Part shown: one piece after another, positions 52,231 through 60,556 of the stretch
How the letters are laid out: every line of letters starts with the position of its first letter
Numbering within the stretch: the stretch's first letter is position 1
Assembly (NCBI GenBank): GCA_947566075.1
Contig: CANOIM010000004.1
Coordinates: forward strand, 62,001-126,000
DNA: 64,000 nucleotides
Direction of reading: 5' to 3'
Source of the DNA: an uncultured Eggerthellaceae bacterium
GTDB taxonomy: Bacteria > Actinomycetota > Coriobacteriia > Coriobacteriales > Eggerthellaceae
Notes under the pieces: model-generated
What the model was told of the DNA's origin: nothing
What the model saw: only the letters and a program-made list of their open reading frames with translations
Database searches by the model: none
Program-made: the position numbers and the translations under genes

Positions 52231-54465
52231 ATGAGCGAGAAGTACCAGACAGTGCCCCATGAGAAGCCGTTCAAGTACCAAGAGGGAGACCTGAACGTCA
52301 CTCGTGGGTGCGCGTGGACAGGCCCCGGCTGCCACATGGGATGCGGCGTTGTCATGTATACGGACCAAGAGGGCAATTTCGTCAAGTGCGAAGGTGACCC
52401 TGAGGACCCGTGGACCAACGGACGCCTGTGCATGCGTTGCCTGGACGCCCCCGAGGTGACCAACCATGAAGAACGGCTGCTCTACCCCATGAAGCGAGAC
52501 CCGAAGGACAGGGGCAAGGACACCTGGGAGCGCATCACCTGGGACGAGGCCTATGACCTGATCACCGAGAAGTTCATGGCCATCAAAGAGGAGTACGGGG
52601 CTGAATCTGTGGTCTTCGCCCAGGGCACGGGGCGCGATATCGCCGCCTACATCACCCGTCTGGCTTGGTCGTTCGGCTCCCCGAACTACACCGGCTTCCT
52701 CTCCGGTCAAGCCTGCTACCTGCCGCGCATCGCTGGCATGGCAGCCACCACCGGAGCCCCCTGGATCCCCGACTGCGCCCAGCAATTCCCCGAGCGCTAT
52801 GATCATCCTGATTACGAAGTGCCCGAGGTCATGTTCATCTGGGGCAACTATCCTCTGAAGTCCAACCTGGAAGGCTTCTACGGCCACTGGGTGATAGACC
52901 TGATGAAGCGTGGCATGAAGATCGTCACCGTTGACCCGAAGGTCACCTGGCTCGCCACGAAATCAGACCTGCACCTGCGCGTGCGCCCCGGCACCGATGC
53001 TGCTCTGGCCCTGGCCATGATCAATATCATCATCAACGAAGACCTCTACGACCATGATTTCGTCGATCGCTGGTGCTATGGCTTCGATGAGCTGAAGGAA
53101 CGGGCTGCGGAATTCCCCGTGGAGAAGGTCTCTGAGATCACTTGGGTTCCCGCCGACAAGATCGTGGCTGCCGCGCGCATGCTGGGCAAGGCGAAGAACT
53201 CCACCCTGCAATGGGGCGTTGCCGTGGACATGACCCGCGAAGCCATGCCTGCGGGCCAGGCCATCTTGGCCCTCTGGGAGATCACGGGCAACATGGAGCG
53301 CCCGGGCGGCATGGTAGTGGCGCCAGAGATCCTCTCCGTTGCCGGTGGCTGGGGCCGTGAGATCCTCGGGCCCATCCAAGAGGACAAGCGCATCGGCATC
53401 CATGACTACCCCCTCTATAACTTCGGCTTTGCCGTATCCCAACCTGATGAGACCGTGAAGACCATCGAGACCGGGGATCCCTATGAGATCCATGGTGCGT
53501 GGCTTCAGACCACGAACCCCTTGGCCTGCATGGGCGCTGACCCGAAGCGTCTCTACAAAGCGCTCAACAAGCTGGATTTCATCGTGGTGGTGGATCTATT
53601 CAAGACGCCCACCATCGCAGCTCTGGCTGACGTGGTACTGCCTGCTCAAACTTTCTCGGAGCGCAACGGCCTGGCCTTCATCTCCGGCGCTCAGCGAGGG
53701 TCCACCATCAACAAGGTGACGAAGGTGGGCGATACGAAATCCGACATGGAGATCAACCTGGAGCTGGGCAAGCGTTGGAACCCTGAGGCATGGCCCTGGG
53801 ATAACGTGGACGATATGTTCACTGACATGCTAGAGCCCACGGGGATGACCTTCGAAGAGCTCCAGAAGGTGGCACCGGCCTATCAGCCCATCGAATACTA
53901 TCGTTACGAGAAGGGCATGCTGCGCCCGGATGGCCAACCCGGCTTCAACACTCCCACAGGCCGCATAGAGCTCTGGAGCAACTTCTACAGCCGCGCAGGC
54001 TTGGACCCGCTGCCCTACTTCGAAGAGCCCGAGCCCGGCCCCGGCTCCACGCCGGACCTCATGGATGAGTATCCGCTGGTCATGACCTCGGGCGCGCGCT
54101 TCTGGGGCATGTTCCACTCAGAGCACCGGCAGATCAAGCGCATGCGCCATTATCGCCCCTGGCCGCTCATGGAGATCCATCCGGACACAGCCGCGAAGTA
54201 CGGCATCCAAGATGGTGATTGGGTATGGATGGAAGGCCCGCTGGGCCGCGCCAAGCGCAAGGCGAAGCTCACGCCCATCATGGATCGCCGCCTGGTGTCC
54301 TGTGATCACGGTTGGTGGTTCCCCGAGGCTGATCCTGAGAACCTCTACGACGTGTTCGACCTGAACATCAACAACACGCTGCCATGGATCCCTGGCAAGA
54401 GCGGCTTCGGCTCCAACTACAAGAGCTCCATCTGCAAGATCTACAAGGTTGAGGAGGATAACTAG
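52231..54465 (+). CDS. cytoplasmic acetylene-hydratase/hydroxytransferase-like molybdopterin enzyme (module 3)
   Basis: A 744-residue DMSO-reductase-superfamily enzyme without a Tat signal, so it acts in the cytoplasm. AGGAGG lies five bases before the ATG. Cys27, Cys34, Cys38 and Cys67 (CAWTGPGCHMGCG...GRLCMRC) would bind a [4Fe-4S] cluster. FLSGQACYLPRIAG places Cys162 where a metal ligand is expected. The WTGPGCHMGCG opening and the pairing with a small Fe-S protein resemble the group of acetylene hydratase, pyrogallol hydroxytransferase and the catechol dehydroxylases of Eggerthella and Gordonibacter. The substrate is unknown; the adjacent membrane LuxR regulator suggests a substrate-induced system. 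Confidence 0.88.
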   Translation: MSEKYQTVPHEKPFKYQEGDLNVTRGCAWTGPGCHMGCGVVMYTDQEGNFVKCEGDPEDPWTNGRLCMRCLDAPEVTNHEERLLYPMKRDPKDRGKDTWERITWDEAYDLITEKFMAIKEEYGAESVVFAQGTGRDIAAYITRLAWSFGSPNYTGFLSGQACYLPRIAGMAATTGAPWIPDCAQQFPERYDHPDYEVPEVMFIWGNYPLKSNLEGFYGHWVIDLMKRGMKIVTVDPKVTWLATKSDLHLRVRPGTDAALALAMINIIINEDLYDHDFVDRWCYGFDELKERAAEFPVEKVSEITWVPADKIVAAARMLGKAKNSTLQWGVAVDMTREAMPAGQAILALWEITGNMERPGGMVVAPEILSVAGGWGREILGPIQEDKRIGIHDYPLYNFGFAVSQPDETVKTIETGDPYEIHGAWLQTTNPLACMGADPKRLYKALNKLDFIVVVDLFKTPTIAALADVVLPAQTFSERNGLAFISGAQRGSTINKVTKVGDTKSDMEINLELGKRWNPEAWPWDNVDDMFTDMLEPTGMTFEELQKVAPAYQPIEYYRYEKGMLRPDGQPGFNTPTGRIELWSNFYSRAGLDPLPYFEEPEPGPGSTPDLMDEYPLVMTSGARFWGMFHSEHRQIKRMRHYRPWPLMEIHPDTAAKYGIQDGDWVWMEGPLGRAKRKAKLTPIMDRRLVSCDHGWWFPEADPENLYDVFDLNINNTLPWIPGKSGFGSNYKSSICKIYKVEEDN

Positions 54466-54467
54466 CC

Positions 54468-54809
54468 ATGGCAAAGTACGGACTTCTGATAGACGCGCAA
54501 TGGTGCTCAGGATGCCACAGCTGCGAGGTGGCCTGCCAGATGGAACACGGCTATCCCGTGGGACAGACGGGAGTCAAGGTGGTCAAGATAGGCCCTTGGG
54601 TCATCGGAGACGAAGCGGAAGAGAATTGGCAGTTCTCCTACCTGCCCATCCCCACCAAGCAATGCGACACATGCGCCATGCGCCGCGGCATGGGAAAGGT
54701 GCCCACCTGCGTACAGCATTGCCAATCCCAGTGCATCGAATTCGGACCGGTGGATGAGCTGGCTGAGCGCATGGATGAGAAGCAGAAGACCCTGTTCGTG
54801 GTGGGCTGA
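54468..54809 (+). CDS. Fe-S partner protein of module 3
   Basis: A 113-residue ferredoxin-like protein that starts two bases after the molybdoenzyme stop. Cys13, 16, 19 and 23 (CSGCHSCEVAC) form one group, and CDTCAMRRGMGKVPTCVQHCQSQC supplies the rest. This is about half the size of DmsB-type subunits, so it carries fewer clusters. It probably moves electrons to or from the molybdoenzyme in the cytoplasm. Confidence 0.88.
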   Translation: MAKYGLLIDAQWCSGCHSCEVACQMEHGYPVGQTGVKVVKIGPWVIGDEAEENWQFSYLPIPTKQCDTCAMRRGMGKVPTCVQHCQSQCIEFGPVDELAERMDEKQKTLFVVG

Positions 54810-54850
54810 GCCAAGCGTCACCTCATCCCTAGCAGACCCACCTGACCCTA

Positions 54851-54873
54851 GCGCCCCGCCCGAAGCGGGGCGC
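54851..54873 (+). terminator. GC-rich hairpin within module 3
   Basis: GCGCCCCGC/GCGGGGCGC is a perfect 9-bp stem with a 5-nt loop between the Fe-S gene and the membrane-protein gene. CTTCT follows. It could reduce expression of the two downstream genes relative to the enzyme. Confidence 0.6.
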
Positions 54874-54893
54874 GCTTCTAAGGAGTGTTTCCT

Positions 54894-55448
54894 ATGCATA
54901 GCAAGAAGTACTACATCATCTACGGCTTGTTCTTCTCCCTGTTCGTGGCTGCCGTGCTGTGCTTGTGCTTGACCATAGCCCAGGGCATGCCCCACATAGA
55001 TCCGGTGTTCTTCCTGATGAGCTTCCTCGTGGCCTTCGTCACATCCTTCGTGGTCACGGCAGTGCTGCCACTGGCACGCATCTCGGCCGCCTGCGCCGGA
55101 TACTATGATGCGAAGCCTGGCACCGTGGCGTTCCGCTTGATCCAGAACGTCTTCTTCAGCACGCTGATCATGGTGGTGCTGGGCCTCGTCATGACCGGAT
55201 TCATGACAGGGGTTGGTGACGTTGAGATGATGTCCACCATGACGGGCGGCATGATCGTCACCAATCTCTTCGACCGCTTCGTATCCCTTTGCATGCAGTT
55301 CTGGCCCGTGATCGTCATCGTAGCGTTCCTCTGTGACCCGGCTGCAGGGGGTCTAGCGGCCGTCATCACCGGCGAGAGAAAGGGCAAGGCTGCGAAGAGC
55401 CCTGATAAGGACATGGCCGGGTCCTCTGAGGTGGCTCATGCCTCCTGA
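54894..55448 (+). CDS. DUF2798-like membrane protein
   Basis: A 184-residue protein with four hydrophobic helices in two similar halves (YYIIYGLFFSLFVAAVLCLCLT, FFLMSFLVAFVTSFVVTAVLPLARI; then IQNVFFSTLIMVVLGLVMTGFMTG and the MQFWPVIVIVAFL pair). The FVTSFVVTAVLP segment is like DUF2798. ATG at 54894 has AAGGAG eight bases upstream. It may be a transporter or membrane partner for module 3; its function is unknown. Confidence 0.75.
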   Translation: MHSKKYYIIYGLFFSLFVAAVLCLCLTIAQGMPHIDPVFFLMSFLVAFVTSFVVTAVLPLARISAACAGYYDAKPGTVAFRLIQNVFFSTLIMVVLGLVMTGFMTGVGDVEMMSTMTGGMIVTNLFDRFVSLCMQFWPVIVIVAFLCDPAAGGLAAVITGERKGKAAKSPDKDMAGSSEVAHAS

Positions 55449-55638
55449 GGAGCCATCCGACCGGAAGAAAGCCCAGAAGATCCTCGTGGCATCGGCTGAA
55501 GAGGTGGCAGAAGTGGTAGATGCCATCAGCGGGGCCACCTGGAACACACGCAATACCATCATGGAGGACCTGTTCCATGATGACCTGGCTGCCCACGGAG
55601 ATGCCATGCCCGCCTATCGGCCTCCGGGAGAGCTCTAG
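55438..55638 (+). CDS. 66-residue protein with a flavinylation-like SGAT motif
   Basis: A small soluble protein overlapping the preceding gene by 11 bp. Its centre reads VVDAISGATWNTRNTIMEDLF, close to the D-x-x-S-G-A-T motif at which FMN is attached to Thr in the FMN-bind domains of NqrC, RnfG and related proteins. The rest of that domain is missing, and there is no signal peptide. It could be a minimal flavin-carrying or sensor peptide, or a fragment kept by chance. The overlap with the upstream gene supports translation. Confidence 0.6.
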   Translation: MPPEEPSDRKKAQKILVASAEEVAEVVDAISGATWNTRNTIMEDLFHDDLAAHGDAMPAYRPPGEL

Positions 55639-55667
55639 GTCAGACAAACTCCCATCCCAAGCACAAC

Positions 55668-55697
55668 AAGAAGGGAGGGCATGAGCCCTCCCTTCTT
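55668..55697. terminator. terminator between module 3 and the lipoprotein gene
   Basis: A perfect 13-bp stem, AAGAAGGGAGGGC/GCCCTCCCTTCTT, with an ATGA loop lies between convergent genes and would end transcription from both sides. Confidence 0.85.
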
Positions 55698-55724
55698 CGC
55701 GTAAGAACCTCTCAGAAGGAATGC

Positions 55725-56315
55725 TTAGCCGAAGAGCGTTGACATCATGGCCGATTCAGCACCAGCCGTTGGCTGCCAGGTGTTGCCCTCGCGCTCGTAG
55801 GTGAGAGTCACGGGCTCATGGGTGACCACAGGCAGCTCATCGATCATCTGCATGGTGCGATCCCCGATCCAGTCCATGATCTCTTGACGAGACATATTCG
55901 CGAACTGCTCAGTGTTCTCAGACACTTCGCTTTGCAGCGTGTTCATGGCTTCAGTGATAGAGGAGAAATCCTTGGAGGTGAACGTCACCACTGCATCAGC
56001 AGTGTCACCGTTCACGGTAACGGAATCAATGGTGCCATCGAACCCTTGGAGCAGCGCCCGCACCAGCTCCTCAGAGGAGATGCCCACGCTGGAGAGGGTG
56101 GAAGCACCCGGGATGGAAGAGGCCATCTCGCTGACCATGGCGTCATCCATTGCTTTGATCTCATCGATCTCTTCCGTCAAGCTCTGACGGATCAGCTCTT
56201 CGCTGTTGTCTTGGCATCCGGTAACGGCGCAAAGCGACACTGCCAGAAGCGTGCCCATGGCCACTGCCAGAAGCACCCTTTTCACCTGATAGAGCTTCTT
56301 CGTTGCTTCTTTCAT
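55725..56315 (-). CDS. predicted lipoprotein
   Basis: A 196-residue exported protein. From ATG 56315 (AAGGAGG six bases upstream) the signal peptide runs to a lipobox VTGC with Cys34. The mature part is helical, then a strand region with GDTADAVVTFTSKDFSSI and LTYEREGNTWQPT, a DUF4878/DUF5105-like layout. The function is unknown. It is divergent from the YidC fusion gene at 56540. Confidence 0.82.
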   Translation of the reverse strand: MKEATKKLYQVKRVLLAVAMGTLLAVSLCAVTGCQDNSEELIRQSLTEEIDEIKAMDDAMVSEMASSIPGASTLSSVGISSEELVRALLQGFDGTIDSVTVNGDTADAVVTFTSKDFSSITEAMNTLQSEVSENTEQFANMSRQEIMDWIGDRTMQMIDELPVVTHEPVTLTYEREGNTWQPTAGAESAMMSTLFG

Positions 56316-56398
56316 CCTACCCCTCCTTGTTCGGTACCCCTCAAGGTGACCAACCCTGACGGGCACGATCATAGATACACTGGGCAGTCTATCAGATG

Positions 56399-56454
56399 GA
56401 TGCCTGACCGCCCCCGTATTCGCAGAGATGCCTGACCGCCCCCGTATTCGCAGA
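56399..56454. repeat. two perfect tandem copies of a 28-bp unit
   Basis: Unit 1 (56399-56426) and unit 2 (56427-56454) are identical, starting GATGCCTGACCG and ending GTATTCGCAGA, with GAT of a third unit after them. They lie between the divergent lipoprotein and YidC-fusion genes, where they could be a doubled operator or a recent slippage duplication. Confidence 0.85.
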
Positions 56455-56539
56455 GATAAATGAGTTCCTTCGAAAAGCGTTTGATCCTATAATCTTCGCG
56501 AATCATTTTGAGAACGGCGAACGGGAGCCCTCCTCTCAG

Positions 56540-58510
56540 ATGGAAGCGCTTGCAGACCTCTTATCTCTGATCGTACAGCCCTGCTATGCCCTGACCGGCA
56601 ACTGGTGGGTCTCTATCCTCCTCTTCACGCTCATCATCAAGGTCATCCTGATGCCGCTATCCCTTTGGGTGCAGAAGAATTCCATCGTGATGGTGCAGCT
56701 GATGCCCGCCCTCAACCGCATCAAGGTGCGCTACTTCGGTGACGCGGAGACCATTGGCGAAAAGCAGAGCGCTCTCTATAAGGAACAGCACTATCACCCC
56801 ATGCTCAGCCTGATCCCCTTGGCTATCCAGATCATCATCCTCTTCGGGTTGGTGGATGTGATCCACCGCATCACGGATGGAGGGGCGCCCGGTACGGAAT
56901 TCCTGGGGATGGTGCCCGTGGAAGACGACGGCCTCTCCTGGATCATGCCTGTCTTGGCCGGGCTTTCGGCAGTGGCCATGGGGTGCGCCCAGAACCATAT
57001 CAACCCGCTCCAGCGGGAACAGTCTTCCCTGGAGAAGAACACCACCAACGGCCTTTCCATCGCGCTCTCCTTCGCCTTGGGCATCTTCGTAGCCGCCGGC
57101 ATGGCCTTCTACTGGATCTGTTCGAACCTGCTCTCCATCCTGGTGCAGGTGATCTGCAATCTGCTCATAGACCCGCGCAAGTCCATCGACTACGCTGAGC
57201 TGGAGGAGAGCCGCCAGGAATTGGAGGGGCTCAACGCCCTTTCGGCGAACCGCCCCAAGTGGTATCAGCATGACCCCCTGGCTAAGCGTGAGAAGGCTGA
57301 TCTCAAGCGCTTCTTCGCCATCACAGGCAAGCATATCGTGTTCTATTCCGAAGGGAGCGGCTTCTACAAATACTTCCGCGGAGCCATAGAATGGCTGCTG
57401 GAGAATTCTGACATCCGCATCCATTACGTGACCAATGACCCGAATGACCAGATCTTCGCCTTGACGGAGCAGCACCCGCGCATCTTCCCCTATTTCGTGG
57501 GAGAGAAGAAGGCCATCACGCTCATGATGAAGATGGATGCCGATGTGGTGGTCACCACCCTGGGAGACCTGGACAACTTCTACATCAAGCGCTCCTACGT
57601 GCGCAAGGACATAGAATACGTCTATATGTTCCACCACATGACCTCCATGGATATGACCTCTACCGTGGGGGAATACGATCATTACGACACGCTGCTCTGC
57701 ACGGGACCCCATCAGGTGGATGAGATGCGCGTGATAGAGGTGCATCGCGGTTTGGATCCTAAGAACCTGGTGGCCTGCGGCTATGACCTGCTGGATAGGG
57801 ATATCAGCGAATGGGCCGTGCATCAGGCTGACATAGAGGCTGCCAAAGACCGGCCTCAGATCTTGCTGGCCCCCAGCTGGCAGGAAGACAATCTGATGGA
57901 CAGTTGCGCTGATGAGCTAGTCTCTTCCCTGTTGGGCAAGGGCTACCGCATCATCGTGCGCCCCCATCCTGAATACCTGAAGCGCTACAGGCCCCGCTGG
58001 GAGGCATTCCAAGCACGTTTCGCGAACGTCAGCGAAGAGGAACTCGTCTTCGAGCAGGATTTCAGCTCCAGCGATTCCATCCTGGCCGCTGATGTCTTAG
58101 TGACTGATTGGTCATCGGTGTTCTGCGAATTCTGCTTCACCACGCTGCGCCCCGCAGTCTTCATCAACACTGACCCGAAGGTCAGGAATCCGAACTGGCG
58201 CGAATTCGGCATAGACTCCACGGATATATCCCTGCGCGACCGCGTGGGGAAATCCCTCAACAAGGATGAGCTTGACCAGTTCAGCAGCACCATTGAAGCC
58301 ATGCTTGGCGAAAGAGAGCGTTGGCGAGATGAGATAGAAGCCATCCGCAGCGGTTTCGTGTTCAACTTAGGAAAGGGCGGTCAGGCCGCTGGCGCCTATT
58401 TGCTAGAAGCCGTGCTAGAGAAGCAGCAGGCACGAGAAGCGGCTGCTTCGGCTTCGATGGCTAGCCCTGAAGCTGAGGATAGGGATGGGGAGAGCCGCCA
58501 TGCTGCCTAG
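56540..58510 (+). CDS. YidC/Oxa1-like domain fused to CDP-glycerol glycerophosphotransferase
   Basis: A 656-residue two-domain protein. Residues 1-220 are a YidC/Oxa1 insertase with five hydrophobic helices (LTGNWWVSILLFTLIIKVILMPLSLWVQKNS, SLIPLAIQIIILFGLVDVI, ISIALSFALGIF region). Residues 250-620 form a TagB/TagF-type glycerophosphotransferase with FHHMTSMDM and RPHPEYLKRY, which carry the two catalytic His, and VTDWSSVFCEFCF. The second domain adds glycerol phosphate to a wall or lipid-linked polymer. The C-terminal 30 residues are disordered. The sulfatase-fold gene overlaps its end, which suggests a shared envelope-polymer pathway. Confidence 0.85.
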   Translation: MEALADLLSLIVQPCYALTGNWWVSILLFTLIIKVILMPLSLWVQKNSIVMVQLMPALNRIKVRYFGDAETIGEKQSALYKEQHYHPMLSLIPLAIQIIILFGLVDVIHRITDGGAPGTEFLGMVPVEDDGLSWIMPVLAGLSAVAMGCAQNHINPLQREQSSLEKNTTNGLSIALSFALGIFVAAGMAFYWICSNLLSILVQVICNLLIDPRKSIDYAELEESRQELEGLNALSANRPKWYQHDPLAKREKADLKRFFAITGKHIVFYSEGSGFYKYFRGAIEWLLENSDIRIHYVTNDPNDQIFALTEQHPRIFPYFVGEKKAITLMMKMDADVVVTTLGDLDNFYIKRSYVRKDIEYVYMFHHMTSMDMTSTVGEYDHYDTLLCTGPHQVDEMRVIEVHRGLDPKNLVACGYDLLDRDISEWAVHQADIEAAKDRPQILLAPSWQEDNLMDSCADELVSSLLGKGYRIIVRPHPEYLKRYRPRWEAFQARFANVSEEELVFEQDFSSSDSILAADVLVTDWSSVFCEFCFTTLRPAVFINTDPKVRNPNWREFGIDSTDISLRDRVGKSLNKDELDQFSSTIEAMLGERERWRDEIEAIRSGFVFNLGKGGQAAGAYLLEAVLEKQQAREAAASASMASPEAEDRDGESRHAA

Positions 58511-60548
58511 ATGCCTCCTGTGCCTCCATGACGCCTTCGCCATCATCACAGGGGCGCTGATCCTAAGCGTTGGGCTACCGGAGGTGGCCTTCGCCTACGT
58601 TGACCCCTCGGTCATGACCTACACCATTCAGGCGCTGGCTGGTGCTGCCGTTGCCCTGAGCGCGGTGCTGGGGGTGGCCTTTCGCCGCAGCCGTCGGGCG
58701 CTCATGCGCCTCTTCCATATAGATGAGAACGCGAAGAAGCAGACAGAACCGCCCGTGCATCCTATCCATGCAGCCCAGCCCGATGCAGGCAGGCTCTTAG
58801 CGGATGCTGACCATGCAGCATTGTTGGCCAAGCAGGAGCTGATGGGTGATGGGGCTGCCAAGCAGCTCAGCTGGAGGCGCAGGTTCGTCCAAGCGCTCAT
58901 CGTGAGCCTCTTCTTGGTGGCGACGCTCTTCATGGTGCCTCCGCTGGAAGTGGTGGGGCAATCCACCTTCGGACTGCTCTTCAACTTCTACGACATCCTC
59001 CCGCTGATGCTCATCACCGGCGTTGGCGCTATGGTCTTGATAGCCCTGGCGCTCTCCGCTTTGCGTGGACGCGCATTCACGGTAGCCCTTGCGGTTGTGG
59101 TGGGCATTGGCATGGCTGCCTATGTTCAGGCGCTATTCCTGAACAAGGATCTACCCATCGCCGATGGCTCGCTGTTGCACCTGCCTGACCACATGGAGAT
59201 GGTGACCGCCAGCTCTCTGGCCTGGATCATCATCCTCTTCGCCGTGCTCTTCTTCGGGCTGAAGCGCGAGCGCATCTTCCGCACTTTCGCCCTGGTGGTG
59301 AGCATTGCGCTTGTGGTGGTCCAGGGAGCCAGCGTGGTGAGCATTGCCACTGACCAGCGCGTGCTAGACGGTTTGCACACGGAGAAAGTGGTGGCCACCC
59401 GCGAAGGGCTCTACACCCTCTCTCCCCAGCAGAACATGGTGGTCTTCATCTTGGATACCTACGATCAACGCTTCTTGGATGAGGCGCTCCAGGATGACCC
59501 TGCTCTGCTGGATGAGCTCACCGGATTCACCTGCTTCACGAACTCCACCGCCCAGATGATCCCCACCCGTTATGCCATGCCTTTCTTGACCACCGGGCGC
59601 GCACCGCAGCCCGGCGCTGATTTCAAGGAATTCGTCCGCACCTGGTTCGACGGAGACACCCTCATCAAGGACATCCATGACCAGGGCTACACCTTGGGAA
59701 TCTACTCAGACAGCCTGGGTACGGATATCACGAAGGTGGCCCCCTTCGCCATGAATGTCCACGAGGTGGCTCCCCCGCCGTTCAACCCGTTCCATATGAG
59801 CGCGGAACTGGAGCGGGTGGCCCTTTACCGGGACCTGCCCTGGGTGCTGAAGCCCGCTTTCTGGTTCACCACCGATGACCTCAACCAGGCCTATTCCGAA
59901 CAGGGAGATGTTGCCAGCATGCCCTTCACGGTAGATGACTTGCGTCTGGCGAAGGGGCTACGAGAGAAGGGGATCACCTTCAATCAGGAGGATAAGAGCT
60001 TCCGGCTCATCCATATGCTGGGCCCCCATAGGCCCTTCCTCATGGACGAGCAGGGTATGCCCGCACCCGGAGAGCCCACCCGGTCCCAGCAGGCCCGCGG
60101 CAATATCAAGATCGTGAGCGAATACCTGCAGCAGATGAAGCAGCTGGGGATCTATGATGATGCGTTCATCGTGATCACGGCGGATCATGGCCATTGGCAG
60201 AACGAGCCCACGGGTCTCACGGAACCCACATCGGTCATCCTGATGGTGAAGCCGCCAGAGGCACCGGAAGAGGCCCAGCAGCCGCCACGCTTCTCTGCGG
60301 TACCCACGGGCCACCTTGACCTACCTGCCACCATTGCCCAAGCTGCCGGGGCAGATGCCTCCCGCTACGGCATGACCGTCTTCGACGTTGGCGAAGAGCC
60401 GCGTGAGCGCCATTACTGGCACACCACCACGGATTATCACGAAGACACGGAATGGACGCAGTTCGCCATCAACGGTGATGTCCTTGACTATGACAGCTGG
60501 GCGCCCACGGGAGAGGCGATCCCCATCCCGCCCCGCCAGGAAGGCTGA
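58500..60548 (+). CDS. sulfatase-fold (LtaS-like) membrane phosphotransferase
   Basis: A 682-residue protein. After a signal-anchor and further helices to about residue 300 comes an extracellular alkaline-phosphatase-superfamily domain: VVFILDTYDQRF (metal Asp), FTNSTAQMIPTRYAMPFLTTGR (the Thr nucleophile region), GPHRPF and VITADHGHW (metal Asp/His). Related enzymes transfer phosphoglycerol or phosphoethanolamine. ATG at 58500 has GGGGAG seven bases upstream; it overlaps the preceding gene by 11 bp. With that gene it may build a glycerophosphate-decorated surface polymer. Confidence 0.85.
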   Translation: MLPRCLLCLHDAFAIITGALILSVGLPEVAFAYVDPSVMTYTIQALAGAAVALSAVLGVAFRRSRRALMRLFHIDENAKKQTEPPVHPIHAAQPDAGRLLADADHAALLAKQELMGDGAAKQLSWRRRFVQALIVSLFLVATLFMVPPLEVVGQSTFGLLFNFYDILPLMLITGVGAMVLIALALSALRGRAFTVALAVVVGIGMAAYVQALFLNKDLPIADGSLLHLPDHMEMVTASSLAWIIILFAVLFFGLKRERIFRTFALVVSIALVVVQGASVVSIATDQRVLDGLHTEKVVATREGLYTLSPQQNMVVFILDTYDQRFLDEALQDDPALLDELTGFTCFTNSTAQMIPTRYAMPFLTTGRAPQPGADFKEFVRTWFDGDTLIKDIHDQGYTLGIYSDSLGTDITKVAPFAMNVHEVAPPPFNPFHMSAELERVALYRDLPWVLKPAFWFTTDDLNQAYSEQGDVASMPFTVDDLRLAKGLREKGITFNQEDKSFRLIHMLGPHRPFLMDEQGMPAPGEPTRSQQARGNIKIVSEYLQQMKQLGIYDDAFIVITADHGHWQNEPTGLTEPTSVILMVKPPEAPEEAQQPPRFSAVPTGHLDLPATIAQAAGADASRYGMTVFDVGEEPRERHYWHTTTDYHEDTEWTQFAINGDVLDYDSWAPTGEAIPIPPRQEG

Positions 60549-60556
60549 CGAAGGCC

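Noticed and set aside
56399..56454. CRISPR-like repeat
   Set aside because: Only two directly adjacent copies exist, with no spacers and no cas genes nearby.
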